From: Lutibacter flavus
GTDB taxonomy: Bacteria; Bacteroidota; Bacteroidia; Flavobacteriales; Flavobacteriaceae
DNA: 64,000 bases
Direction: 5' to 3'
Assembly (NCBI RefSeq): GCF_900188355.1
Contig: NZ_FZNX01000005.1
Coordinates: forward strand, 62,001 to 126,000
Shown: positions 33,942 to 43,337 of the stretch, piece after piece
How positions within the stretch are numbered: position 1 is the first letter of the stretch
Layout: each line of letters begins with the position of its first letter
Program-made: the position numbers and the translations under genes
The notes under the pieces: generated by a model
The model's input: only the letters and a program-made list of their open reading frames with translations
Database searches by the model: none
Told to the model about the DNA's origin: nothing

Positions 33942-36455
33942 TTAAAAACCAAGCCTTAATTTAAAAGTTAGTTTTACAGCTAAATTGTCGCTCCATTCAC
34001 TGTGATTATAAGCCCCGTACCTATAAAATGAACTTAAGCCAAATCCTTTAAAAAGACTATTAAATTCAAGTCCGCTTTCAAAGTATCCTTTATTCATACT
34101 TCTAAAATCTAATCCATTATGATATTCCGGGTTTTTAATATCTCCAATTGCTGCTCTGGTTATTAGAGATAATTGAGGTTTAAATTTAGAGCTAAGTTTA
34201 AAAGGTTTAAATTCATGCTTAATATGTATGGCAACAAATTTATCGGATATAAACTCATTATATCCCATTGTTTCAAAACTGTTTTTACCAGCAAAGGTGA
34301 TGCGTTTTACCCAAGGATTTTTGAAGGTGTAATTCGGTGTAGCGTTGAATAAATGAGAAATTGGAGCGTCTCCAAAAACAATTCCTCCTTCAGTTAAAAT
34401 TGTTGTTTTTGAGGCTCTAAGTCTATTAATTTTATGTAAGATTCTTAAATTTACTTGTGTAAAATCAAATTGGCCATTTAGTAAATCATCGAAACTTTTT
34501 GTTAGTTGAAAAGTGAACTGGGGAAATTCATTTTTAATTTTAAGTTTACCTATCGGCGAGTTCATGTATTCATTTTTTGGATTGTATTGTAATCCAAATG
34601 TTGCAGTAGTTAGTTTATAATTTATTAAATTTTTGCTTTCAGAAATATATTGATAATTAAATACTGGTAAATATTCTCCTGTGCTAAACTGAATTTTAGT
34701 TTCTAAATTTGGTTGAATATCATGTTCTAAAAAAGCGTTTACAGTTTTATAATTATAAAACTTGTCAATATTTAAATTTCTTGGATTTATTGGTGAAAAG
34801 GAATTATTTTCTTTTATAAAATCTAAAGCGGCAGCCTCTTTTAAATCATTTGTGAAATTGGCTCCTAGCCAAGTATTTTTTTCTTTATTTAATCTGGTTG
34901 AGGCGCCAATACTGTATTTAAAATCTTTGTCTTTTGTACCATAGGCAATGTACGATTCAATTTTAAAAGTATTTGAAAAGTTAGAATTTGTTTCACCTCC
35001 AAAACCTAATCGTAACCCTTCATAATTATTTAGGTTTAGAATTTTTCCTAGGTTTAGATTAAAATATTTTGTTGGATAATAGCCTTTTAAAACATTTCTA
35101 GCTAAATTTATTTTTTTTCCTACACCTTCCTTCTCTGCAACACTATCTAAAAATATATAGGTGGCTTCACCTCGTTTTGTTAGTGTGTCAGTTCTGTAAG
35201 AATTCCAAAATTCTTCTGTTCTTTTATGTGCGTTGTCTTCAAATTGAATAGTTGAAGATGAACTTTTTACAATTACAGGTGTATTTATTGAGATGTTAGA
35301 ATTTACCGATTTTGAAATAAAATAGGAGACATCACCCCCATCGTTTTTTTGCGTGTTAATAATTGAATCACTTTTTTTACTTTTCGAAAATTTTACAGTA
35401 CCTCCAAACAATGAAATGTTTTCCTCATTTTCACCCTTTCTTAAAACTATATTCATTTCACTTGGGAACCAAATATTATATTTCTTTTTAAAAATATAAT
35501 TTTGGGTTGCTTTTACATTAACTATACCTTTTAACTCTGCTATTGCTTTAGTAATTGCATATTCTTTAGTGTCAATATATAAAACGCCTTCAATACCAAG
35601 AACTTCTTTCTTTTCTTTAGGCTTAAAATAAATAAGAATTGATTCTCCATTTCCGTTATTTATAGTGTCTAATATTTTGTAATTGTAATGTTTTAAAGCA
35701 TTATCAGCAATTGGATTGATGTATTTTGTCCCAGCAATTATATATACTTCATTATAAAAAGAAAAATCCTGAAAAGTAATTGCTAATAACTCATAAATAG
35801 GTTGTTTTAAACCGGCCATTCTAGAAGCCAGTACCACTTCTTTTTTCTTCTTTCCTTTTTGAAATTGAAACTCTGAAACTTTTTCAGAGATGTACATGTG
35901 CTGTTTTACAATTTCCTTTTTAAATTTGAAATTAGAGGAGTCCAGTTTATGGAATTCTTTTTTTCCGTCTTTTTTAATGATAAAAACGGAGTCTATTTTT
36001 CCATCAATAGAATCAGGGTTTGCAGTAACTAAAATTTTATTATAAGTATTAAACTTAAAAGAACTTAACGATTTTTCTATGTTATTTCTTGGTTTATTTT
36101 TTATAGTATTTCTAATAATTCTAAGTGCAGGATTTTCTTTTGCAGTTATTAAAACTTCATTTAAACTTTCCACAGAAGCGGTTAATTTTATAGTTATAAA
36201 CCGATCTTTAATATCAATTGGAACAGATGCAGATTTGTAACCAATATAAGAAATAGTAATATTATTAAATGGGTTTTTGGTCTGAATAGAGAATTTTCCA
36301 TCAACATCTGAAAGTGAACCAAAGTTTGTATTTGTTACAACTGACGCAAAGGGTAAAGGTTTATTTGTTTTACTGTCTAAAACTATTCCTTGAATTTGAT
36401 TTTGGGAAAAAGATAAAATGGGAATTAAAAAAATTAAGAGTAAAACTTTTTTCAT
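33942..36455 (-). CDS. DUF5686 outer-membrane protein with N-terminal carboxypeptidase-regulatory-like domain
   Basis: The start at 36455 gives a clean signal peptide (MKKVLLLIFLIPILSFSQ); an in-frame codon 27 bp upstream would spoil it. A beta-sandwich domain (CarboxypepD_reg-like, about residues 20-105: IQGIVLDSKTNKPLPFASVVTN...ISYIGYKS) is followed by a long DUF5686 region. That region ends in repeated amphipathic strands and a terminal Phe (VKLTFKLRLGF), as expected for an outer-membrane barrel inserted by BAM. The total of 837 residues is typical. Members are widespread in Bacteroidota surface systems, but the molecular role is unknown. Confidence 0.88.
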   Translation of the reverse strand: MKKVLLLIFLIPILSFSQNQIQGIVLDSKTNKPLPFASVVTNTNFGSLSDVDGKFSIQTKNPFNNITISYIGYKSASVPIDIKDRFITIKLTASVESLNEVLITAKENPALRIIRNTIKNKPRNNIEKSLSSFKFNTYNKILVTANPDSIDGKIDSVFIIKKDGKKEFHKLDSSNFKFKKEIVKQHMYISEKVSEFQFQKGKKKKEVVLASRMAGLKQPIYELLAITFQDFSFYNEVYIIAGTKYINPIADNALKHYNYKILDTINNGNGESILIYFKPKEKKEVLGIEGVLYIDTKEYAITKAIAELKGIVNVKATQNYIFKKKYNIWFPSEMNIVLRKGENEENISLFGGTVKFSKSKKSDSIINTQKNDGGDVSYFISKSVNSNISINTPVIVKSSSSTIQFEDNAHKRTEEFWNSYRTDTLTKRGEATYIFLDSVAEKEGVGKKINLARNVLKGYYPTKYFNLNLGKILNLNNYEGLRLGFGGETNSNFSNTFKIESYIAYGTKDKDFKYSIGASTRLNKEKNTWLGANFTNDLKEAAALDFIKENNSFSPINPRNLNIDKFYNYKTVNAFLEHDIQPNLETKIQFSTGEYLPVFNYQYISESKNLINYKLTTATFGLQYNPKNEYMNSPIGKLKIKNEFPQFTFQLTKSFDDLLNGQFDFTQVNLRILHKINRLRASKTTILTEGGIVFGDAPISHLFNATPNYTFKNPWVKRITFAGKNSFETMGYNEFISDKFVAIHIKHEFKPFKLSSKFKPQLSLITRAAIGDIKNPEYHNGLDFRSMNKGYFESGLEFNSLFKGFGLSSFYRYGAYNHSEWSDNLAVKLTFKLRLGF

Positions 36456-36479
36456 CTTATGGTTTTTATAAAGACTTAA

Positions 36480-36487
36480 CAAATATA
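36480..36487 (-). promoter_or_regulatory. -7 element of the DUF5686 gene
   Basis: Reads TATATTTG on the minus strand, 24 bp upstream of the chosen start at 36455 and just downstream of the frr terminator. It supports the inner start. Confidence 0.5.
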
Positions 36488-36493
36488 TGAGAA

Positions 36494-36518
36494 TAAAAAA
36501 GCACTCAAATGAGTGCTT
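36494..36518 (-). terminator. Terminator of the pyrH-frr operon
   Basis: On the minus strand AAGCACTCA / TGAGTGCTT is followed by TTTTATT, about 40 bp after the frr stop. Confidence 0.8.
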
Positions 36519-36556
36519 CTAGCTTTTATGATAAGTTTAACTTTAATAAAATAGAA

Positions 36557-37111
36557 TTAAACCTTCATTATTTCTTCGTCTTTTATCTTATAAAGATCTT
36601 CAACTTCTTTTGAGTATTTATCAGTTAAATTTTGAATATCAACTTCAGCATTCGCTTTCATATCTTCAGAAGCATCAGTTTTTTTAATTTCATGCATTGC
36701 TTCTCTACGGTCATTTCTAATACTAACTTTAGCATCTTCTGCTTCAGCTTTAGCTTGTTTAGAAAGTTCTTTACGTCTTTCTTCAGTTAAAGCGGGTACG
36801 TTAATAATAACTATTTCTCCATTGTTCATTGGATTGAAACCTAAATTAGCAATCATAATTGCTTTTTCAATTTCATGAAGCATATGTTTTTCCCAAGGCT
36901 GAACAGTAATAGTGTGCGCATCCATAGTACTCACATTTGCTACTTGTGTTAAAGGAGTTTGAGTGCCATAATAATCTACGGTTACACTACCTATCATTGC
37001 AGGACTTGCTTTACCAGCTCTAATATTTCTAAAAGCCTTTTCCAAATGCGCTATTGCATTTTGCATTAATTCTTTTGTACTGTCTATTATAAAGTTTAAT
37101 TCTTCGTTCAT
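36557..37111 (-). CDS. frr: Ribosome recycling factor
   Basis: Splits post-termination ribosomes together with EF-G. The 184 residues have the family pattern: MQNAIAHLEKAFRNIRAGKASPAMI at the N-terminal helix, VDYYGTQTPLTQVANVSTMDAHTITVQPWEK in the beta domain, and the helical-bundle segment NVPALTEERRKELSKQAKAEAEDAKVSIRNDRREA. It lies 23 bp downstream of pyrH and closes the operon before the terminator at 36494-36518. Confidence 0.97.
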   Translation of the reverse strand: MNEELNFIIDSTKELMQNAIAHLEKAFRNIRAGKASPAMIGSVTVDYYGTQTPLTQVANVSTMDAHTITVQPWEKHMLHEIEKAIMIANLGFNPMNNGEIVIINVPALTEERRKELSKQAKAEAEDAKVSIRNDRREAMHEIKKTDASEDMKANAEVDIQNLTDKYSKEVEDLYKIKDEEIMKV

Positions 37112-37134
37112 AATTGAAAAACTTAATTTAATTC

Positions 37135-37842
37135 TTATTTATCAACTTTTGTTCCAATGTTTTCTCCAGATACAACTTTTTCAAGATTTCCTTGAGTGTT
37201 CATGTCAAAAACAATGATTGGCAAATTATTTTCCTGACTTAATGTAAATGCAGTAGTATCCATTATTTTTAAACCTTTATTTATTGCATCTTCATAAGTA
37301 ATAGAGTCCAATTTTATCGCGTTTTTATTTTTTTCAGGATCTTCAGTATAGATTCCATCAACTCTTGTTCCTTTTAAAATTACATCTGCATTTATCTCAA
37401 TTGCTCTTAATACTGCAGCTGTATCTGTTGTAAAATATGGATTTCCTGTTCCACATCCAAAAATAACTACACGTCCTTTTTCTAAATGACGAACAGCTCT
37501 TCTTTTAATAAATGGTTCAGCAACCTGCTCCATTTTAATGGCAGTTAGCAATCGGGTTTTAACCCCGGCAGTTTCTATAGCGCTTTGCAAAGCCAATCCG
37601 TTAATGGCTGTTGCAAGCATCCCCATATAATCACCCTGAACTCTATCTATTCCGTTACTTGCTCCTGCAACACCTCTAAAAATATTTCCTCCACCAATTA
37701 CAATTGCGACTTCAATACCTTGATCAACAATGTTTTTTATTTCTTGTGCGTATTCTGATAACCTTTTTGGATCAATACCATGTTGGCGATCTCCCATTAG
37801 AGCTTCACCACTTAGTTTTAATAGAATTCTTTTATAAGCCAT
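37135..37842 (-). CDS. pyrH: Uridylate kinase
   Basis: Phosphorylates UMP to UDP; hexameric amino-acid-kinase fold. The 235 residues show [15 protein letters not shown] at the start, [10 protein letters not shown], a [15 protein letters not shown] segment and FFTTDTAA-type [18 protein letters not shown]. The C-terminal [22 protein letters not shown] follows. It is directly upstream of frr. Often rpsB-tsf lie just upstream of pyrH, but here the GlcNAc cluster intervenes. Confidence 0.97.
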   Translation of the reverse strand: MAYKRILLKLSGEALMGDRQHGIDPKRLSEYAQEIKNIVDQGIEVAIVIGGGNIFRGVAGASNGIDRVQGDYMGMLATAINGLALQSAIETAGVKTRLLTAIKMEQVAEPFIKRRAVRHLEKGRVVIFGCGTGNPYFTTDTAAVLRAIEINADVILKGTRVDGIYTEDPEKNKNAIKLDSITYEDAINKGLKIMDTTAFTLSQENNLPIIVFDMNTQGNLEKVVSGENIGTKVDK

Positions 37843-37861
37843 ATTTTCTTTGAAAGTTATG

Positions 37862-37869
37862 CAAATATA
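37862..37869 (-). promoter_or_regulatory. -7 element of the pyrH-frr operon
   Basis: Reads TATATTTG followed by CAT on the minus strand, 19 bp upstream of the pyrH start. It provides a local promoter, needed because the upstream tsf is 9 kb away. Confidence 0.55.
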
Positions 37870-37937
37870 AGAAATACTTTAGAAGTAATTATATGAAATG
37901 TTACTGTGAAATGGAAGAAATATTTATTTTTTGATAT

Positions 37938-39980
37938 TTATTTTTTTTCATTAATTAAAAAAGTAGTAAGTTTTTTTAAATCTTGGAATATGATTAATTC
38001 TACATCTACCACTGGATTTTTAATTTTTAAAAGTTGTTCTTTAGAGTTATTTAAATCAACTTTTTTTAATTTTTCAGAATCAATAATTGATAAAAGAGTA
38101 GTTGCAATTTCAGATAAATTTTTTGAAATAGGTTCAATATCTCTTAGTATTGGACTCTTTTTTTTCATTAGTATAAATTGACTATAATTGTCCGACCATT
38201 TTTTTAAATAAGCAATAATTTCCTTTTTGCTATTTTCGTTACTAGTTGAAATAAAGTCATTTACTAACTTGTTAAAAATAATTCCATCACTTGCATCTGC
38301 TGAACATGCATCTGCAAATAATGTAAAAGGTGAAAAGGTTTTATATTCTGTTCCTCCTTTATTTCTAGAATATATTTTTATAGGTTCGTATATTTTAGTT
38401 AAGGTTTTTAACCACTCAATATTTTGGTTATTAGTAATGTTTCTTAAAATTACATCTCTGTTTCTAATATGGTTTATTCCTAGTTCTTCCAATCTAAAAC
38501 TTATAGTTTCTAATCGTTTATACATATTAGATACATCAGTAACTTCTTCTGAAGACCAAAGGCGTTCTGCTATTGCAGCAGTTCTAGGCCATATTCTAGA
38601 ATCTATTGTTAAACTGGTTACTAATTCACTCCACATTGTCGCTTCCCCGCCTAAAATACGAGCCTTTTCTTCAGCGGTTAAATTGTTGTTTTTAGGTAAA
38701 GGATTAACTAAATAATGATCAATAGCAGGTTGCATTAAATCTATATAATAACCATCCGAAAGAACTGTTTTATACCCTTTTTCAGCTGCTTTTTCTAAAG
38801 AACTTCCTCCTTCAATACCCTCATTTTCTCCTTTCCAAGAATGAATTAATGCCGTGATTGGCATATTATCAGTCATTATTTCTTCCCAGCCCATTACTAA
38901 CTTTCCATGTTTTGCTAAAATATCTGCTAAACGTATATTCATATATGTTTGTAAGTCATGGTTTGACTCTAAATTGTTTACCTTTTTAAATTCCTGAATA
39001 TGTTCGTTTTCATCCCAATGTTTCCCTTCATTTTCATCTCCCCCAATGTGAAAATATTTATCAGGAAATAGCAACGCCATTTCTCCAAATAAATCACCTA
39101 AAATTTCATAGGTTTTTTCATTTGTTGGATCTAATGTAGGATCAAAAATCCCTGAAAATCTTTCAATTGAATAGCTAGTATCTTTACTTCCTATTTCAGG
39201 ATATGCGGTTAAAATTGCGGTTGCATGACCTGGAACATCTACTTCCGGTATAACTCTAATCCCTCTTTCGCCTGCATATTTTACAATATCTTTAATTTGT
39301 TCTTGGGTATAATACAAACCATCTGAGCCTAATTCGTGTAATTTGGGATGCGTTTTAGATTCTATTCTAAAACCCTGATCATCTGTTAAATGCCAATGAA
39401 AAACATTCATTTTAACGGCTGCCATAGCATCTAAATTTCGTTTTATAACATCTACAGGTTCAAAATGGCGTGCAACATCTATCATTAAACCACGCCATGT
39501 AAATCTTGGAGAATCCTTAATGGTTGCTGCTGTAAAGTAATATGAATTTTCATTATTATTAACCAATTGTAGCAGGGTTTCTAATGCATGGAGAACTCCT
39601 AAATCTGTAATTGCAGTAATTTTAATAGTACTTTTTGTTACTTCTAAATGATAAGATTCATCTTCATTAACTACCAAATTTCCTATTCGTTGAAAGGAGA
39701 TTTCTAAGGAAGGATTAAGAATTTCTTGAGTTGTAAATGCAAAACCTTCATCTATAAAAACGCCTGTTCTTCCACTAAGTCTTCTTAAAAATTTTGTGGT
39801 TGCAATTTTTATTCTTTCAGAAGAATTATTTGAAATTCCAATGTTAAAGTTGGGTTCAATAATAAATTGCTCATTACCAATGGTAATTTCTTGAGGCCAA
39901 GGCATTAAATTCAATTCATTTTTTTGAGCTATACCCAAATTTGAAACGATAGCTAGAATAACGAAAATAAGTTTTTTCAT
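37938..39980 (-). CDS. Beta-N-acetylhexosaminidase, glycoside hydrolase family 20
   Basis: A secreted 680-residue GH20 enzyme. Sec signal MKKLIFVILAIVSNLGIAQ. The GH20 N-terminal domain (about 25-155) is followed by the TIM barrel with SPRFTWRGLMIDVARHF and FHWHLTDDQGFRIE. The catalytic pair Asp315-Glu316 is in HIGGDENEGKHW. It releases terminal GlcNAc from chitin oligomers or glycans by substrate-assisted catalysis. It lies 8 bp downstream of the nagB fusion on the same strand, so periplasmic release and cytoplasmic catabolism of GlcNAc are co-expressed. A C-terminal ~180-residue extension beyond the barrel is helical and unassigned. Confidence 0.95.
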   Translation of the reverse strand: MKKLIFVILAIVSNLGIAQKNELNLMPWPQEITIGNEQFIIEPNFNIGISNNSSERIKIATTKFLRRLSGRTGVFIDEGFAFTTQEILNPSLEISFQRIGNLVVNEDESYHLEVTKSTIKITAITDLGVLHALETLLQLVNNNENSYYFTAATIKDSPRFTWRGLMIDVARHFEPVDVIKRNLDAMAAVKMNVFHWHLTDDQGFRIESKTHPKLHELGSDGLYYTQEQIKDIVKYAGERGIRVIPEVDVPGHATAILTAYPEIGSKDTSYSIERFSGIFDPTLDPTNEKTYEILGDLFGEMALLFPDKYFHIGGDENEGKHWDENEHIQEFKKVNNLESNHDLQTYMNIRLADILAKHGKLVMGWEEIMTDNMPITALIHSWKGENEGIEGGSSLEKAAEKGYKTVLSDGYYIDLMQPAIDHYLVNPLPKNNNLTAEEKARILGGEATMWSELVTSLTIDSRIWPRTAAIAERLWSSEEVTDVSNMYKRLETISFRLEELGINHIRNRDVILRNITNNQNIEWLKTLTKIYEPIKIYSRNKGGTEYKTFSPFTLFADACSADASDGIIFNKLVNDFISTSNENSKKEIIAYLKKWSDNYSQFILMKKKSPILRDIEPISKNLSEIATTLLSIIDSEKLKKVDLNNSKEQLLKIKNPVVDVELIIFQDLKKLTTFLINEKK

Positions 39981-39988
39981 AATAAATT

Positions 39989-41911
39989 TTAATAGTGATA
40001 TCTTTTAAAAGCCTCTAAAGCTTCATAATCGGCTAAACCTAGGTTATTATATTTAATTGCAGTCTCATTATTTCTTTCTTCTGCCCTTACCCAAAATTCC
40101 CTTGTGTCATTTCCTTGAAACATTACACCATCTTTTTGAGATTGATGGTAGAATATAGCTTTACGTTTTTTTAATACTTGATCTGGACTCATAGGTACCG
40201 CCATGTCAATTTGATGAATGTCCCATTCGTGCCAAGCACCTCTATACAACCAAACCCAACAATCTTTCATATAATCATGGTGTTTTAATTCTTTTAAGGC
40301 TGCAAAAATTGCATCTAAGCATACTTTATGAGTTCCATGTGGGTCGGCCAAATCTCCTGCGGCATAAATTTGATGTGGTTTAACTTCAGCAATTAATTTT
40401 GAAACAATATCTATATCTATTTTGCTTAAAGGTTTCTTTTTTACTGTTCCCGTTTCATAAAAAGGAAGGTTTAAAAAATGCACATTTTTATCAGGCACAC
40501 CAATAAAACGAGTTGCAGCAAAAGATTCTCTTTTTCTAATGTAACCCTTAAGTTTTCTAACTTCTATCTCATCCTCAACATCTTCTTTCTTTGAAATTAT
40601 TTTATTGATTAAAGCATCAATATTTAGATTTGTTGAATTTACATCTTTAATAACTTCAGCAAATTTTAAAGCTTCTGAATTTGAAACTGCAATATTTCCA
40701 GATGTTTGATAAGCAACATGTACTTCATGTCCTTGAGATACGAGTCTATCAAATGTTCCTCCCATGGATATTACATCATCATCTGGATGTGGGCTAAAAA
40801 TAATGACTCTTTTTTTAACTGGATTTGCTCTTTCTGGTCTTGATGAATCATCTGCATTCGGTTTTCCACCTGGCCAACCTGTAATAGTGTGCTGTAATTT
40901 ATTAAACATTTTAATGTTTATATCATATGCAGAACCTTCTTGAGCGAGTAAACTTGACATTCCATTATTATTATAATCTTTATCTGTCAATTTTAGGATT
41001 GATTTTTTTGTTAGTTGACACAGCCAAACAATGGCTTTACTAGTTAATTCTTCATCCCAAATACAAGGACCAACTAACCAAGGTGTGTTTAATCGAGTTA
41101 AATCTTGGGCTGCTTCATCATTTAAAATAAATGTGGTGTTTGGATGATCTTGTAGATAAGTGGCTGGTACTTCTGAAGTAATTTCCCCTTCAATTGTTTC
41201 TTTAACTACAGAAGCTTTGTTGTGTCCCCACGCTAATAAAATAATTCTTTTGGCTTTTTTAACGGTACCAATACCCATTGTAATCGCTTTTTTAGGGACG
41301 TTATTAATTCCTAAAAATGAAGGAGCAGCATCAGCTCTTGTTAAATGATCCAGTGTAATGCTTCGTGTGCCGGAGTTATAATGAGATCCTGGTTCGTTAA
41401 ACCCGATATGACCGGTTCTTCCAATCCCTAAAAGCTGAAAATCAAGTCCTCCAATTTCTTTAATTTTTAAATCGTAATCAATACAATATTGGTGTAAATC
41501 TTCAGCAGAAACTGTTCCACAAGGGATGTTGATATTTGCAGGATCTATATCTACATGATTAAATAAATGCTGATGCATAAAATAGTAATAGCTGTGCACA
41601 CTATTTTTATCCATCGGATAGTATTCATCTAAGTTAAATGTAATAACATTAGAAAAACTTAATCCTTCCTCCTTATGCATCCTAACTAATTCTTCATATA
41701 CCTTAATTGGAGAAGAACCTGTTGCAAGGCCAAGAATACAAACTTTATTTTCGGCTTGCTTACTTCTAATTAAATTGGCAATTTCTTGTGCTACACAAAT
41801 TGAGCCTTCTTCAGAGTTAGAAAAAACAATATTGTGTATTTTTTCAAATCTGGTATCTTCAAATTGACCAGGAGTTTGATGCTCAATACTTATTTTAGAT
41901 ATAGTTTTCAT
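39989..41911 (-). CDS. nagB: Glucosamine-6-phosphate deaminase fused to PIG-L (LmbE) domain
   Basis: Two domains in 640 residues. Residues 1-~280 are NagB: LGLATGSSPIKVYEELV, FNLDEYYP (Asp95) and GIGRTGHIGFNEPGS (His168, Glu173). It converts GlcN-6-P to fructose-6-P and ammonia. Residues ~366-640 are a PIG-L/LmbE domain starting FSPHPDDDVISMGG, the HPDD motif of zinc deacetylases, with DPHGTHK later. The PIG-L part may deacetylate a GlcNAc compound such as GlcNAc-6-P, which would make the fusion a two-step enzyme. This is inferred; nagA is not in the window. The fusion is found widely in Bacteroidota. Confidence 0.93.
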   Translation of the reverse strand: MKTISKISIEHQTPGQFEDTRFEKIHNIVFSNSEEGSICVAQEIANLIRSKQAENKVCILGLATGSSPIKVYEELVRMHKEEGLSFSNVITFNLDEYYPMDKNSVHSYYYFMHQHLFNHVDIDPANINIPCGTVSAEDLHQYCIDYDLKIKEIGGLDFQLLGIGRTGHIGFNEPGSHYNSGTRSITLDHLTRADAAPSFLGINNVPKKAITMGIGTVKKAKRIILLAWGHNKASVVKETIEGEITSEVPATYLQDHPNTTFILNDEAAQDLTRLNTPWLVGPCIWDEELTSKAIVWLCQLTKKSILKLTDKDYNNNGMSSLLAQEGSAYDINIKMFNKLQHTITGWPGGKPNADDSSRPERANPVKKRVIIFSPHPDDDVISMGGTFDRLVSQGHEVHVAYQTSGNIAVSNSEALKFAEVIKDVNSTNLNIDALINKIISKKEDVEDEIEVRKLKGYIRKRESFAATRFIGVPDKNVHFLNLPFYETGTVKKKPLSKIDIDIVSKLIAEVKPHQIYAAGDLADPHGTHKVCLDAIFAALKELKHHDYMKDCWVWLYRGAWHEWDIHQIDMAVPMSPDQVLKKRKAIFYHQSQKDGVMFQGNDTREFWVRAEERNNETAIKYNNLGLADYEALEAFKRYHY

Positions 41912-42278
41912 AAAAAGAATTATTATATAGTAAAGTTAATAAATACTAAATGTTTGAAATTATTTATTCGACTAAAAGCATAGAATTAACTATAAATAAC
42001 AAACCGGAAAGTATAATTACCTTCTGTTTACATTATTTATATGATAATATTTCAGATAGCTTTTAGTGCTGTAATTTTTTCGGTATTAATTTATTAGAAA
42101 TTGTTTTTATTTTTAATGTGCAAATCATATGAATAAGCCATAATTTTAATTAATTTAGATTTTGTAAAGCAGAAAGGTTTAAAATGAATTTTAAAAAGAA
42201 AATTTACAAATAACAAAAAAACAGCCAAAAAGATAGATTGGAATATGATTATAAACTTTAACATTTAAAGCGTAAAAA
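41912..42278. other. Divergent regulatory region of the GlcNAc cluster
   Basis: 367 bp without a gene, between the divergent nagB fusion (minus) and lytS (plus). It is very AT-rich. I found no perfect TANNTTTG with a -33 box on either strand, which fits activator-dependent promoters. The LytTR regulator encoded next door is the obvious candidate. A 7-codon ATG reading frame (42246-42269) just before the lytS TTG start is probably meaningless. Confidence 0.6.
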
Positions 42279-43337
42279 TTGAGTTATTTTAAATTAAAAT
42301 GGTTTAAAAATACAAGTAGTATCATCCCAACAAAATATCATATTTTATTTTGGTTTAGTTATTTCATATTTAATGTAATTAGATGGGGAAGTTATTTTGA
42401 TGATTATTGGTATTCCTTAAAATCTAATTTAGTAGAATTTCCTTTACACATAGTAATCGTGTATTTTAATATTTATTATTTAATTCCAAAATACATTTTA
42501 ACCAGAAAATTTAAACGTTATATTCTCTTTCTTTTACTTTCATTGTTCATATTATATTCCATTAGAACTGGTTTAAATTTTTTATTAGTAACTAAAAATA
42601 TTTGGCCCGAAGCTGAAGGCTCACAACAAGCATTTACATTTAACCATATTGTTGCTGTAATTTTGGGTGAATTATATGTAGTTGCTTTAGTTTCTGCCAT
42701 TAAATTAGGGTTTGATTGGATTTATGAAAAAAGAAGAGCAGAAGAGTTTCAAAAAATACAACTAAGAACTGAGTTAGATTTGTTGAAATCTCAAATTCAG
42801 CCACACTTTTTTTTTAACACCTTAAATAACTTGTATGCATTAACTTTAGAAAAATCTGATGTTGCTCCAGAAGTTGTATTGAAGCTTTCCGATATTATGC
42901 AATACATTTTATATGATGTTAAAGAGCCTTTTATTAATCTTTATGACGAGATTAATTACATTCAAAATTATTTAGATTTAGAAAAGTTGCGTTATGGAGA
43001 TCGAGTAAGTTCAAAAATAAAAATTACAGGTGATATTGAAAACATTAAAGTCCCACCTTTATTATTTTTACCATTTATTGAAAATTGTTTTAAGCATGGT
43101 TCCAAGGAAAATGAATTAATTGAGGTAGAAATAGCTTTTGAAGTTTTAAAAGATAATATGCTTAAATTTAAAGTTGAAAACAATTTTAATGAGTTTTATA
43201 AATCTAATAAAAAACATGGCATAGGGATTAAAAATGTAAAAAGAAGGCTAGAATTGTTATTTAACAATAAATTTCAACTTAAAACAACTATTAAAAAAAA
43301 CAACTATTTGGTTAGTTTAAAAATTCCAATTCAATGA
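42279..43337 (+). CDS. LytS-type sensor histidine kinase (TTG start)
   Basis: A 352-residue membrane kinase. Four N-terminal transmembrane helices (about 20-38, 52-70, 80-103, 122-142) precede a short coiled region. Then comes the His_kinase domain with phospho-acceptor His176 in LLKSQIQPHFFFNTLNNLYALT. A HATPase with LPFIENCFKHG and HGIGIKNVKRRLELLF follows. The start is a TTG: the frame is closed by a stop 6 bp upstream, and no in-frame ATG exists before residue ~207. It overlaps the response regulator by 4 bp. The signal sensed is unknown; position suggests GlcNAc or chitin oligomers. Confidence 0.9.
   Translation: MSYFKLKWFKNTSSIIPTKYHILFWFSYFIFNVIRWGSYFDDYWYSLKSNLVEFPLHIVIVYFNIYYLIPKYILTRKFKRYILFLLLSLFILYSIRTGLNFLLVTKNIWPEAEGSQQAFTFNHIVAVILGELYVVALVSAIKLGFDWIYEKRRAEEFQKIQLRTELDLLKSQIQPHFFFNTLNNLYALTLEKSDVAPEVVLKLSDIMQYILYDVKEPFINLYDEINYIQNYLDLEKLRYGDRVSSKIKITGDIENIKVPPLLFLPFIENCFKHGSKENELIEVEIAFEVLKDNMLKFKVENNFNEFYKSNKKHGIGIKNVKRRLELLFNNKFQLKTTIKKNNYLVSLKIPIQ

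Noticed and set aside
42246-42269. Seven-codon upstream reading frame before lytS as a regulatory leader peptide
   Set aside because: Too short and unremarkable in composition, with no attenuator hairpin after it.
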